64,000 nucleotides of DNA from Aequoribacter sp049615385 (GTDB taxonomy: Bacteria; Pseudomonadota; Gammaproteobacteria; Pseudomonadales; Halieaceae): the NCBI RefSeq assembly GCF_049615385.1, contig NZ_JBMZFL010000003.1, one strand, 5' to 3'. Shown one piece after another: positions 54,204 to 63,764 of this stretch (positions are counted from its first letter, which is position 1; each line of letters begins with the position of its first letter). The translations under genes were made by a program, and so were the position numbers. A model generated the notes under the pieces. The model had not been told where the DNA came from. It ran no database searches and was given only the letters and a program-made list of their open reading frames with translations.

Positions 54204-55203
54204 TCGTCAAAGCGGTGCCGCGCTGGTGGTCGCGCTACTTATTTTTGCCCTGTGCGCTGCGTTGTTGGTCAGTATTGAAAAAGAAGGTCAGCTGTTTTAT
54301 CAGCGAATGGCTAACGGGTTTCAGGGTCAGCAGACCTATGCTTACTTGTTGGGTGCAGAGCAATTGGCCTTTAATTTACTGCAGCTCGATAACGAGCTGG
54401 ACGCACAAACCGAGTTGCCGCGCGACACGCTCATGGAAGTTTGGGCCGAGCAGAGCCCACCCTATCCTCTAGACGAAGGCGGCTATTTAGTGGGTCGATT
54501 GGAGGATTTAGAAGGGCGTTTTAACTTGAATACCTTGGTTGGTAACACCGGGGCCACGGATTCTTCCGCCCTCACCTTGGATCAGCGCATTTTTGTGCGC
54601 TTGCTACTGACTTTGGGTAATGAGGACGGCCCTTTGCTTGACCGCTTTCAAGCCGTGGCCATTGTCAATGCGATTGGTGATTGGCTCGATGGTGATAACA
54701 ACCCCCGGTCCAATGGGGCTGAGGATTTGGTGTATCAGTCTAAGCAGCCACCGTATCGCGCGGCCAATCGGATGTGGGTAAGCCCCAGCGAGCTGATGGC
54801 CATCGAAGGTGTTACCTGGGAAATCTATCAGCAGTTGGCGCCTTTGGTGACGATTTGGCCCGATGACGGTGGTAAGATAAATATTCATACGGCACCTTTG
54901 CGAGTGCTACAGGCTTTGCCGGGTGGCGAGCAGCTCGAACCAAAGTTAGCTTCTGACGTGCAAATGTTGGTCGAGCAGCGCGATCAACTTGGGTTTGGTT
55001 CGGTGGATGAATTGCTGCAAGATCCGTTTTTTACCGAGAATGATCGAGCTGCGCTGCAGCCTTTGTTGACCGAAAAAACGAGTACATTTTTACTGATGGC
55101 CGAGGCCTCCGTTGCGGAACGCTCTCAGCAACTATACTCTGTGCTCTCGCGCAAAAACGGGCAGTTTCGCGTGCTGACCCGGGTGCAAGGAACGAGTTTA
55201 TGA
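54184..55203 (+). CDS. gspK: Minor pseudopilin GspK
   Basis: GspK caps the pseudopilus. After the leader ending RQSG the mature part starts AALVVALLIFALCAALLVSI, without Glu at position 5, as is known for GspK. The large C-terminal domain has RLEDLEGRFNLNTLV, a family hallmark, and helix-hairpin-helix-like segments (NIHTAPLRVLQALPG). Length is 339 residues. The start is inside the gspJ end, behind GGAGCG. Confidence 0.94.
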   Translation: MYCRNPSRQSGAALVVALLIFALCAALLVSIEKEGQLFYQRMANGFQGQQTYAYLLGAEQLAFNLLQLDNELDAQTELPRDTLMEVWAEQSPPYPLDEGGYLVGRLEDLEGRFNLNTLVGNTGATDSSALTLDQRIFVRLLLTLGNEDGPLLDRFQAVAIVNAIGDWLDGDNNPRSNGAEDLVYQSKQPPYRAANRMWVSPSELMAIEGVTWEIYQQLAPLVTIWPDDGGKINIHTAPLRVLQALPGGEQLEPKLASDVQMLVEQRDQLGFGSVDELLQDPFFTENDRAALQPLLTEKTSTFLLMAEASVAERSQQLYSVLSRKNGQFRVLTRVQGTSL

Positions 55204-55225
55204 TAACCAACAAGCGAGGTTGGGT

Positions 55226-56416
55226 GTGAAAGCCGTAATCAAATACGATGAGTCGGGGGTCCTAGTACTGCAACGTCTGCAAGTACACGCGACTCCTGTG
55301 CCGCTTGCGACGCCGGATGGCATGGCGCAACTTCATGCCCTTCTGCAAAACGATCGCAGTTCCGTTGTGTTTGCTTTTCCCAGTGAACAAGCGACCTTGC
55401 TGACCCATCAGGTCGAAAAGGCCGAACGAAAGCTGCTCTCGCAGTCTTTGCCTTACAGTTTAGAAGATCGGCTGGCAGAAGACATTGACGAGTTACATTT
55501 TGCCCACCGATGGCTCAATGAGGGTGAGGTTGCAGTCGCTGTTGTTCGCAAAGCGTTAATGGACGACTGGCAGCAAGAGCCTGCGATTAGTCCTGTTGGA
55601 CAATGGGTGCCCGACACTCTGCTGTTACCCGTGTCTTCAAACCAATGGGTCGTCGTCGTCGAGGCCAGCCGCTGTCTTGTCAGGGTCTCTAACGAACGTG
55701 CGTTCGTGTGTCAGCCTGACCTGTTAAGCGTATTTTTAAGCGCCAGTTTAGAGTCTGGCGCGCCGGACTCTATTGTGGTGTATAGCCCATCGGAATCTGA
55801 GCTTCCGGACTTAGACCCCACGCTGAAAGACTTAATGTTGGTGCGTAAGGGCGGGTGGTTGGATGCCGTCATGATGAGCAGTGAAGTTCCGGCTTTGCTG
55901 AATTTACGTCAGGGCAGTTACGCTCCAATTTTACCATGGGCGAGTTGGTGGCAGCAGTGGCGTTGGGTTGCCGCTACTCTTTTGGGTGCCGCACTTATTC
56001 AGGGAGCACTGTCTTACTCGCAGTTTCAGCAGGCGCAAAGTGTGAACTTAGACATTAGGCGCGATATCGAAACACGCTACCGTGAAGTTTATCCCCAGGG
56101 TGCGATCGTGGATGCCGAAAAGCAGCTAGAACGACAGTTGCGATCGTTGCGGGGCGATGCGCAAAGCGCGGGTTTTATGAGTCTGCTCGAACAAGCCGGC
56201 GTTGTGCTTAATGCGGTACCGGGTACACAACTCATCAATTTAAACTACACGGATCGCAACGGCCAGCTGGGCTTAACCTTAATGGCGTCGGATTTCGACG
56301 CTCTGGAAACTTTGCGCTCGAAACTCGCGAGTGCCGGTCTCAAGGTCGAGTTAGAAAATTCTAATGCGCAGGGTGATCAGGTGCGTGCTCGACTGCGCGT
56401 GGGAGGGCAACAATGA
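55226..56416 (+). CDS. gspL: Type II secretion protein GspL
   Basis: GspL is a bitopic inner membrane protein. Its actin-like cytoplasmic domain binds GspE; its periplasmic ferredoxin-like domain binds GspM. Here the cytoplasmic part covers about 235 residues (SQSLPYSLEDRLAEDIDELH is typical), followed by a helix near 240-260 (WRWVAATLLGAALIQGAL) and the periplasmic part. The GTG at 55226 lies 6 bases after GAGG; TTG 55220 is too close to it. Length is 396 residues. Confidence 0.92.
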   Translation: MKAVIKYDESGVLVLQRLQVHATPVPLATPDGMAQLHALLQNDRSSVVFAFPSEQATLLTHQVEKAERKLLSQSLPYSLEDRLAEDIDELHFAHRWLNEGEVAVAVVRKALMDDWQQEPAISPVGQWVPDTLLLPVSSNQWVVVVEASRCLVRVSNERAFVCQPDLLSVFLSASLESGAPDSIVVYSPSESELPDLDPTLKDLMLVRKGGWLDAVMMSSEVPALLNLRQGSYAPILPWASWWQQWRWVAATLLGAALIQGALSYSQFQQAQSVNLDIRRDIETRYREVYPQGAIVDAEKQLERQLRSLRGDAQSAGFMSLLEQAGVVLNAVPGTQLINLNYTDRNGQLGLTLMASDFDALETLRSKLASAGLKVELENSNAQGDQVRARLRVGGQQ

Positions 56417-56883
56417 AAGCATGGTTTTTAGCTCGAACACAAAGTGAACAGCTCAGTTTGGCTGTGCTTGGCGTCTTTGTGCTGTGTTACAGCCTGCTCA
56501 TGGGCGTATTGGCTCCTCTCGCAGACGCAAGAGACGAGGCACTTCAGCAAAACGCGCGAGCACTGGAGGTTAAGCAGCGAGTCAATGCGATGGTTGCCGA
56601 GATCAGTGGCCTACGAGGTGAAGGCAGCGCCGCAGGCCCTAAAACCACCTTGATGAACTTGATTAACCAGGCGAGTCAGGCTGAAGGTTTGCCCATTGCT
56701 CGTTTGCAGCCCAGCAGTAATGGGGAGTTACAGGTAAGGTTTGAAGGCGTTGTGTTCAATGACGTTGCCCAATTTTTACACGCTCTAGAAATCGAGCAGG
56801 GTGTTATCGTTCGCGAAGTGAACTTATCGCAGTCCGATGTGGGTATGGTTGCCGCGACGATTCGTCTGGCCCAGGGTGGCTAA
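56413..56883 (+). CDS. gspM: Type II secretion protein GspM
   Basis: GspM is a small bitopic inner membrane protein that stabilises GspL. The 156-residue product has a membrane helix at about 16-36 (LAVLGVFVLCYSLLMGVLAP), a short coiled coil, and a C-terminal ferredoxin-like domain. It overlaps gspL (ATGA). The call depends strongly on position and topology. Confidence 0.9.
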   Translation: MKAWFLARTQSEQLSLAVLGVFVLCYSLLMGVLAPLADARDEALQQNARALEVKQRVNAMVAEISGLRGEGSAAGPKTTLMNLINQASQAEGLPIARLQPSSNGELQVRFEGVVFNDVAQFLHALEIEQGVIVREVNLSQSDVGMVAATIRLAQGG

Positions 56884-56884
56884 A

Positions 56885-57628
56885 TTGAAACTGCGCTATG
56901 CCTTGAGTCTAGTTCTGGTGGTGTTTGTGGGTAGCGTGCTCGTGAATGCCCCCGCAAGCTTTCTGGTGAAACCGCTCGCTCAACAACATGTCTATCTAGA
57001 AGGCGTTCAGGGTTCGATTTGGAGGGGCAAAGCCCAAAGTTTGTCGGCGCGTGCTAACGGCGAGATTATCAGTTGGGGGCAGGTCGAATGGCAGTTGTCG
57101 CCAATGAGTTTGCTGTCGTTGGCGCCAACCGTGGCATTTTCAACCGAGCTTGGCAGTCAATGGATGCAGGCCAAAGTGACCTTGGATTCTTTGGAATCGA
57201 TTCAATTAGAGCATGTTCAGGGTCGTATTCCTGCCGCAATTGTGCGTTTGTTTGCACCCTTGGCAGTAGACGGTGCCTTTGAATTCAGCTTTCCAGATTT
57301 GCAGTGGTCGCAAAGCCGAGGCGTGTTGGCCTTGACGGGATCGTTACGCTGGATAGATGCGGTATGGCTAACACAGACCGATCGCGTTCGTTTGGGTTCT
57401 TACGAGTTGGCGCTGACTTCTGAGGGACCAGATATTATAGGCTCCGTTACCACCCTAAAAGGTGCTGTTCAGGCAGCAGGCGAATTGCGAGCCAAAGATC
57501 AAAACTACACGGTTGATTTGTTGATTGAGCCCAGTGGTCCAGCCGAACAGCGTTTGCGTCAAAATCTATCGTTAATTGCGCAGCCGGAAGGTAAGGGATT
57601 GCGCATCAAATTATCAGGTCAGTATTGA
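56885..57628 (+). CDS. gspN: Type II secretion protein GspN
   Basis: GspN is an accessory inner membrane protein of some type II systems. The product begins with a membrane anchor (YALSLVLVVFVGSVLVNAPA) and then a periplasmic beta-rich part with VQGSIWRGKAQSL, the family hallmark. The chosen start is TTG 56885, one base after the gspM stop and 5 bases after AGGGTGG. GTG 56876 is the alternative. Length is 247 residues. It ends the operon. Confidence 0.85.
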   Translation: MKLRYALSLVLVVFVGSVLVNAPASFLVKPLAQQHVYLEGVQGSIWRGKAQSLSARANGEIISWGQVEWQLSPMSLLSLAPTVAFSTELGSQWMQAKVTLDSLESIQLEHVQGRIPAAIVRLFAPLAVDGAFEFSFPDLQWSQSRGVLALTGSLRWIDAVWLTQTDRVRLGSYELALTSEGPDIIGSVTTLKGAVQAAGELRAKDQNYTVDLLIEPSGPAEQRLRQNLSLIAQPEGKGLRIKLSGQY

Positions 57629-57655
57629 ACTGATCTTCACTTTTAAGGAGGCTAA

Positions 57656-59413
57656 GTGGCAGTGCTTTCAGAGCTGCGTAACCAAATGCAGCAGCAAGGT
57701 TTAGATGCGTTAATCGTTCCGCGTGCCGATGAGTTTTTAGGGGAATATATCCCCGAATCAAACGAGCGTATGCGATTTGTCAGCAAGTTTACGGGATCGG
57801 CGGGTTTAGTGATTGTGACGCTGACCAGCGCGTCGGTATTTGTCGATGGGCGCTACACTGTTCAGGTCAAACGTCAGGTCGATACGACCGATTTTGAAAT
57901 TGGTGATTTAAGTGATGCCCAAGCGATGGCGTGGGTTGAAGCGAATACAGACGTCGAGGGTAAAATTGGTGTCGACGCTAAGACCGTATGTCAGACGCAG
58001 TTTGAGCGCTGGCAACGCCTGTTGGATGGCCGCGAATTGCTTGATACTCAAAAAAATGCCATTGACGCTGTATGGTCAGATAGACCTGAGGTCGTTGCGC
58101 GGCAAGGTTTTCGTCTTGCGGAACGTTTCACCGGTGAGTCTTCGATATCAAAACGCACTCGCCTAGGCCAAACATTGCAATCGATGGGATTGGATGGTTT
58201 TTGGGTATTTTTACCCGAGTCTGTTTCTTGGCTGTTAAACGTGCGAGGCAGTGATATCCCCCAATTGCCAATATTGCAAAGCCACGCCCTATTACAAGCG
58301 GATGGGAGTGTTCAATGGTTTATCGAATCCTCACGACTTCCAGCCGATTGGCAAGCCCATGTTGGTACCGGTGTAACGGCGCATAATCCGAGTGAATTAG
58401 AGAGCATCTTAGCGTCTTGTTCAGGTCAAAACGTAGGCGCGGATCCGCTGAATACCAATGCGGCTTCTTGGCAGACGATGTTGGCTCAAGGTGTGAATGT
58501 GATCGCCAAGGCTTGCCCAATTATGGCCGCGAAGGCCGCTAAGAATGCGGTAGAAGTCGAAGGTACTCGACAGGCGCACAAACGTGATGCCGCGGCGAAA
58601 GCCGCCTTCTTGGCCTGGATTGACGAAAGCGTGGCTGCGGATAGATTCCCAGATGAAGCAGAATTAGCCGATAAGCTTCACGAGTTTCGCTGTCAAAATC
58701 CTGAGTTCTTAGAGCCATCGTTCAGCACCATTTCGGCCGCTGGTCCCAACGGAGCTCTGTGTCATTACAATCATCGCAATGGGGTGCCGGGACCTCTGGT
58801 GAACAACTCGCTCTACCTAGTCGATAGTGGTGGACAGTATTTAGACGGCACGACCGATGTGACTCGAACGGTGGCGATTGGACAACCGACTCCCGAGATG
58901 CGCCAAAACTTCACCTTGGTGCTGAAAGGGCACATTGCCCTGGCGCGCATTCGTTTCCCAAAAGGTACCTCGGGGATGCAGCTCGACAGTTTGGCGCGGC
59001 AGTTCTTATGGCAACAAGAGCTGGATTTTGAACACGGTACGGGGCATGGCGTAGGGAGTTATCTGAGCGTTCATGAAGGTCCCCAGCGTATCGCTAAGTT
59101 AGGTAGTCCAACGCCTTTGGAAGAGGGCATGATTGTCTCCAACGAGCCTGGCTACTATGAAGAGGACCAATACGGCATCCGCTGTGAAAATCTGCAGGTG
59201 GTCGTCCCCGGCGAACGCGACGGCTTTTACGCTTTTGAGACGCTGACTTTGCTGCCGTTTGATTGTCGTCTAATGGTATTGGACATGTTGACCGTCGATG
59301 AAATAAGCTGGATAAATCAATATCATGCGCGTGTAAATAACGAGATAAGCCCTTTGGTTGATTCCGCTACGCGCGACTGGCTGCAGCGAGCAACGGCCCC
59401 TTTGCCGCTTTGA
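57656..59413 (+). CDS. Aminopeptidase P family Xaa-Pro peptidase (M24B), three-domain form
   Basis: The enzyme removes N-terminal residues from peptides with Pro at position 2. The 585-residue product has two creatinase-like N-terminal domains, the pita-bread metallopeptidase domain with metal ligands in VDSGGQYLDGTTDVTRT, GTGHGVGSYLSVHEGP and SNEPGYYEEDQYGIRCEN, and a C-terminal extension. It is longer than E. coli PepP (441) and resembles the eukaryotic-type APP1. The GTG start follows AAGGAGG. No signal peptide: cytoplasmic. It lies between gspN and two amino acid transporters, fitting peptide use. Confidence 0.92.
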   Translation: MAVLSELRNQMQQQGLDALIVPRADEFLGEYIPESNERMRFVSKFTGSAGLVIVTLTSASVFVDGRYTVQVKRQVDTTDFEIGDLSDAQAMAWVEANTDVEGKIGVDAKTVCQTQFERWQRLLDGRELLDTQKNAIDAVWSDRPEVVARQGFRLAERFTGESSISKRTRLGQTLQSMGLDGFWVFLPESVSWLLNVRGSDIPQLPILQSHALLQADGSVQWFIESSRLPADWQAHVGTGVTAHNPSELESILASCSGQNVGADPLNTNAASWQTMLAQGVNVIAKACPIMAAKAAKNAVEVEGTRQAHKRDAAAKAAFLAWIDESVAADRFPDEAELADKLHEFRCQNPEFLEPSFSTISAAGPNGALCHYNHRNGVPGPLVNNSLYLVDSGGQYLDGTTDVTRTVAIGQPTPEMRQNFTLVLKGHIALARIRFPKGTSGMQLDSLARQFLWQQELDFEHGTGHGVGSYLSVHEGPQRIAKLGSPTPLEEGMIVSNEPGYYEEDQYGIRCENLQVVVPGERDGFYAFETLTLLPFDCRLMVLDMLTVDEISWINQYHARVNNEISPLVDSATRDWLQRATAPLPL

Positions 59414-59466
59414 ACTGCGAAGTGCATCGCTGGTAACCTACGACAACAACAACACAGGAGTACGCT

Positions 59467-60816
59467 ATGGCAACGGCAGGATTACAAGATCACTGGTCAT
59501 CTCGATGGACTTTTTTGATGGCGTCGATCGGGTTCGCTGTTGGCTTGGGCAATATCTGGCGTTTTCCCTATGTCACGGGCGAGAACGGCGGTGCTGCGTT
59601 CGTACTCGTCTATTTAGCTTGTATTGTCGTGATCGGCATTCCCTGCATGATGGCAGAAATTATGCTGGGTCGGCGCGGGCAGGGGAGTCCCACCACAGCC
59701 GTTGCGGCCGTCGCTCAGGAGAGCGGCGCCAGCGGAGGCTGGCGTTTTGTTGGCGGCATGGGTTTGTGGGCTGCTTTCACCATTGAGGTGGTTTACGCGG
59801 GTATTGTCGGTTGGGTCCTTTGGTACCTGTACAAAGCGATTTTGACCGGATTCGCCGGCTATGACGGTGCAGTCGCAGCGAGTGAATTTACCGGTATGCT
59901 CGCCGATACACAAGGCATGCTGATCTGGACCTTAGTGGGGTTATTCATTACTGGCGCTATCATCTACGCGGGTGTAAAAAATGGTATTGAGCGCGCGGTC
60001 AGTGTCATGATGCCTCTGCTGTTTTTGCTGCTGGTGGGCTTGGCTATCTATAATGTCTTCGCAGGCGGGTTTGCCGAGGCGATCAGCTGGCTATTTACGC
60101 CGGATTTTTCAAAGATTAGTGCCGATGTGTTTCTGATCGCGGTAGGTCAGGCATTCTTCAGTATTGGTGTCGCTATGGCCGGTATGATGGTGTACGGGGC
60201 CTATCTGCCGAAGTCGGTTTCGATAGCTAAAAGCGCCGCGATTATTATTTTCGCCGATACCCTTGTGGCGTTGGTCGCAGGTTTGGTTATTTTCCCCGCG
60301 GTGTTCAATAACGGGCTCGACCCTGCTGCGGGTCCTGGGCTTATTTTTCAGACCCTCCCCGTTGCTTTTGCGCAAATGCCGGGTGGGCATGCCTTCTCCG
60401 TTTTATTTTTTGTGATGCTGTCTGTAGCCGGTATTACCTCTATGGTGGGTTTGGTCGAGGGTCTTATTGCCTACATGGAAGACCGTCACGCGATGGCGCG
60501 ACACAAAGCGACTCTGCTGGTCATGGGCGCTGTTGCTGTCCTCAGCGTGTTGAGCTTGTTGTCTTATAATGTGCTCGATCACATCAAAGTGGCAGGTCTA
60601 AACTTTAACGACGCGATGGATTTGCTGTCGAATCAAATATTGCTGCCCTTGGGTGGATTATTTATTGCTTTCTTTGCCGGTTGGGTCATGCGCAGCGAGT
60701 TCAGTAAAGAAGAGTTTGCAATCAGCGAGGGCTGGTATTCTGTGTGGCGTTTTACAACACGCTTCATCGTGCCCCCCGCCTTGGCCGTCATTTTCTACTT
60801 TGGTATTGCGGGGTAG
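59467..60816 (+). CDS. Sodium-dependent amino acid transporter, NSS (SNF) family
   Basis: NSS proteins couple sodium entry to uptake of amino acids. The 449-residue product has the hallmark helix 1 FAVGLGNIWRFPYVTGENGG (sodium and substrate site), RRGQGSP and about 11-12 membrane helices. The bacterial members are close to LeuT or TnaT; substrate cannot be predicted. An AGCS transporter gene follows after 4 bases, so the two are likely co-transcribed. Confidence 0.92.
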   Translation: MATAGLQDHWSSRWTFLMASIGFAVGLGNIWRFPYVTGENGGAAFVLVYLACIVVIGIPCMMAEIMLGRRGQGSPTTAVAAVAQESGASGGWRFVGGMGLWAAFTIEVVYAGIVGWVLWYLYKAILTGFAGYDGAVAASEFTGMLADTQGMLIWTLVGLFITGAIIYAGVKNGIERAVSVMMPLLFLLLVGLAIYNVFAGGFAEAISWLFTPDFSKISADVFLIAVGQAFFSIGVAMAGMMVYGAYLPKSVSIAKSAAIIIFADTLVALVAGLVIFPAVFNNGLDPAAGPGLIFQTLPVAFAQMPGGHAFSVLFFVMLSVAGITSMVGLVEGLIAYMEDRHAMARHKATLLVMGAVAVLSVLSLLSYNVLDHIKVAGLNFNDAMDLLSNQILLPLGGLFIAFFAGWVMRSEFSKEEFAISEGWYSVWRFTTRFIVPPALAVIFYFGIAG

Positions 60817-60820
60817 CGCC

Positions 60821-62245
60821 ATGATCTCTGTTGTTAACGACTGGTTATGGAATTACGTGCTGATCGCGGTCTTGCTGACCATGGGGTTGTTTTTTACGGT
60901 CAGCACACGGGCGGTGCAGTTCCGCTACTTTGGGCGCATGTTCGGTGTGCTACGCAACGCGTTTCACCATGAGCAGGGGCACCTAACCTCGTTCCAAGCC
61001 TTGGTCGTTTCGGTTGCTGGCCGTGTGGGCTCGGGCAATATCGCAGGTGTTGCCGTCGCCATTACCCTGGGTGGTCCGGGCGCTATTTTTTGGATGTGGC
61101 TTATTGGGTTAATGGGTATGGCCACCAGTGTGGTGGAATGCTCGCTAGCACAGTTATTTAAACGTGCCGAACCCAACGGAGATTACCGGGGGGGGCCAGC
61201 ATTTTATATCAAACACGGTTTGAATAAGCCAAAGCTTGCGGCTGTCTATTCGGTACTGTTGCTGATTACCTTTGGTTTGGCGTTTCCAGCGTTGCAATCG
61301 TTTGTGGTGGCAAGTTCACTTGAATCGTCGTTTGGATTCAGCACACTGACCAGCGGCTTGGTGTTGACCGTATGTGTTGCGCTTGTCATCTTCGGGGGCA
61401 TTCATCGTATTGCGAAAGTGAGCGAGATCATCGTCCCCTTGATGGCGGTGGGTTATTTTGCACTCGCCGTCTACATTCTGCTTATGCACGCCGCGGAGCT
61501 GCCGGGTATTGTTGCCATGATCGTAAAAAGTGCCTTGGGGCTAGATTCGGCCATTGGTGGTGGTATTGGTGCGGCGATTTTGCAGGGTGTACGTCGGGGC
61601 TTGTTCTCGAATGAGGCGGGATTGGGAAGTGCGCCCAACGTGGCGGCGGTTGCGTATGTGAAGCATCCCGTGAATCAGGGTATCGTTCAGGCCTTTAGCG
61701 TCTTCATTGACACTCTGCTGTTGTGCACTGCAACGGCGGCTATGATTTTGTTGTCAGATGCTTATACACCGGGCGCCGAAGGCGTCGAGGGCGTGGCGCT
61801 GACTCAGCGAGCCGTCGCCGAGCAGGTGGGTGCGTGGGGCGAGACCTACGTGAGTGTCGCGCTTATCCTGTTTGCGTTCAGCTCGATCGTATATAACTAC
61901 TATTTGGGCGAAAATAGCTTGGACTATTTCAGCGAGGAAAATCAAACGCTGTTTAATGTGTTCCGGCTGGCACTCCTAGGTTTAGTGTTTTGGGGCTCCA
62001 TGCAAGATTTGGGAACCATCTTCAGCTTCGCCGATTTGACGATGGGGTTGTTGGCGGTGGTGAACTTACTTGGTTTAGCACTGCTTGCGCCGGTAGCGCG
62101 TCGCCTCCTGCGAGATTATGACCAGAAGGTTGCGAACGGTCAGGAAGCGATATTCGACGCCGACGAATGGCAAGACTTAGATATTGACCCACAAGCCTGG
62201 GCCGATGTTAAAGCACCGGCGAAAATAGGCGCGCCAAAGCCATAG
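60821..62245 (+). CDS. Sodium:alanine symporter, AGCS family
   Basis: AGCS symporters take up alanine or glycine with sodium. The 474-residue product has about ten membrane helices. GRVGSGNIAGVAVAITLGGP and the FSNEAGLGSAPNVAAV motif are diagnostic. The last 40 residues are polar and probably cytoplasmic. ATG 60821 follows the NSS gene by 4 bases. Its 3' end overlaps the convergent cardiolipin synthase gene by 38 bases. Confidence 0.94.
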   Translation: MISVVNDWLWNYVLIAVLLTMGLFFTVSTRAVQFRYFGRMFGVLRNAFHHEQGHLTSFQALVVSVAGRVGSGNIAGVAVAITLGGPGAIFWMWLIGLMGMATSVVECSLAQLFKRAEPNGDYRGGPAFYIKHGLNKPKLAAVYSVLLLITFGLAFPALQSFVVASSLESSFGFSTLTSGLVLTVCVALVIFGGIHRIAKVSEIIVPLMAVGYFALAVYILLMHAAELPGIVAMIVKSALGLDSAIGGGIGAAILQGVRRGLFSNEAGLGSAPNVAAVAYVKHPVNQGIVQAFSVFIDTLLLCTATAAMILLSDAYTPGAEGVEGVALTQRAVAEQVGAWGETYVSVALILFAFSSIVYNYYLGENSLDYFSEENQTLFNVFRLALLGLVFWGSMQDLGTIFSFADLTMGLLAVVNLLGLALLAPVARRLLRDYDQKVANGQEAIFDADEWQDLDIDPQAWADVKAPAKIGAPKP

Positions 62246-63647
62246 CCGGCCTGAACCAGAAGGGACGATGGCTAAAGTGTTGCGCTGACACTTCTAAGGC
62301 CGATGCAAAGTCGGCCTCTAGCATCTGTTGAACTTCAAGAGCAAATTCTTCGTCGTTAATGAGCGCCGTAATTTCAAAGGCCAGTTTAAAACTGCGGTTG
62401 TCAAAATTGGCCGTGCCGATTGCGCACAGATCGTTGTCGACCAGAGTCACTTTTTGATGCATAAACCCGGGGCCATAGCGGAAAACTTTGACCCCCGCGG
62501 GGAGCAGTTCTTTGGTGTAGGACCAATTCGCCATTGCGACCATGGGGCCGTCGGGATTGTCGGGGATCATGACCCGCACGTCTACACCGCGTAATACCGC
62601 TAGCTGCAGCGCAGAAATAATGCTGTGGTCTGGTATGAAGTACGGGCTGGTAATCCACAGGCGTTGCTTGGCTTCACTGATAAGCTGATGATACATCAGG
62701 CCAGCCTCTTCAAATTCACTGGAGGGGTCGGATGGGAAAATCAACACCTGTTTACCGTGGCGGCTCTCGCTCGGTTTGGTAAAACTCAGTTGCAGTTGTT
62801 CGCCCTTGGCCCAACGCCAGTCGGCCGCGAAGGTGAGCTCCATTGCAAGCACCGCGGGTCCCTGAATCTGCAGATGAGTGTCTCGCCATGGACCGATCTT
62901 CGGGTCTTGCCCCAAATATTCTCGACCTACATTGTGCCCCCCTAAGAGCGCAAGTCTTGAATCGATACAGGCTAGTTTGCGGTGATTGCGAAAGTTTAGC
63001 TGGAAGCGATTGCGACGCCCGCGTGTTGTATTGAAGGGGACAATGTTGACACCATGACTGAGCGCCCTGCTCAAGAGCGGTGAACGAGCAAAGGTTCGGC
63101 TTCCGATTTCATCGTAAATAACGTGCACCGGCAGGCCTTGCTGAGCTTTGACAATCAGCGCATTAATTAACTCGGCGCCGATCTGATCATCACGAATAAT
63201 GTAGTACACCAAATAAACGTGTTGTTGGGCGCCGTGAATGGCATTCAGTAAAGCCGTGTGGGTTGCCTCGCCGTTGACTAAGAGGCGTACGTCATTGCCA
63301 ACGGTGACCGCGGTGCGAGCGAGAGGTAACAGGGTTCGGAAGGTATTGCACAAGTCATCGGTTTCGACACTGTTGGGCCAGATGGCATCAGACGTCGCTT
63401 GTTGGGTGCTCTTTAATGCTTCCTCGACCGCCTTGCGTTGCTCTACGTAACCATCGAATTTGGTGCGGCCAAAAATCCAGTAAACAGGCACGGCAATGTA
63501 GGGGAAGGTGAGTAGCACAATAACCCAAGCGACTGCGCCTTGAGCCGTACGGGTTTTCATGACCGCCTCAATGGCCGAGACGACGCCCAGTAGGGTAAAC
63601 ACCGTTACCGTGAGCGCGAGGACTTGGGCCAGAATCGAAAACTCCAT
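62208..63647 (-). CDS. cls: Cardiolipin synthase, phospholipase D family
   Basis: The enzyme joins two phosphatidylglycerols to make cardiolipin at the inner membrane. The 479-residue product has two N-terminal membrane helices (about 5-25 and 38-58) and two HKD motifs, HRKLACIDSRLALLGGHN from His222 and HQKVTLVDNDLCAIGTANFD from His397, which together form the active site. The length is that of ClsA-type enzymes. It is divergent from the RND pump gene at 63765. Confidence 0.93.
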   Translation of the reverse strand: MEFSILAQVLALTVTVFTLLGVVSAIEAVMKTRTAQGAVAWVIVLLTFPYIAVPVYWIFGRTKFDGYVEQRKAVEEALKSTQQATSDAIWPNSVETDDLCNTFRTLLPLARTAVTVGNDVRLLVNGEATHTALLNAIHGAQQHVYLVYYIIRDDQIGAELINALIVKAQQGLPVHVIYDEIGSRTFARSPLLSRALSHGVNIVPFNTTRGRRNRFQLNFRNHRKLACIDSRLALLGGHNVGREYLGQDPKIGPWRDTHLQIQGPAVLAMELTFAADWRWAKGEQLQLSFTKPSESRHGKQVLIFPSDPSSEFEEAGLMYHQLISEAKQRLWITSPYFIPDHSIISALQLAVLRGVDVRVMIPDNPDGPMVAMANWSYTKELLPAGVKVFRYGPGFMHQKVTLVDNDLCAIGTANFDNRSFKLAFEITALINDEEFALEVQQMLEADFASALEVSAQHFSHRPFWFRPAMALARLFSPVL

Positions 63648-63764
63648 AGCCGCAAGAATAGCAGATAAATACCCTTTTGAACGGTGTGAAATTCAATATA
63701 GATCAAAGTGTTGCCTTACCTGTTCTGCTAGAATTACGGCGTATTGGTACCGGAGCCGAACACT

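Noticed and set aside
63677..63702. Promoter for the RND gene with TTGAAC and TATAGA
   Set aside because: The two hexamers are only 14 bases apart, too close for normal use.
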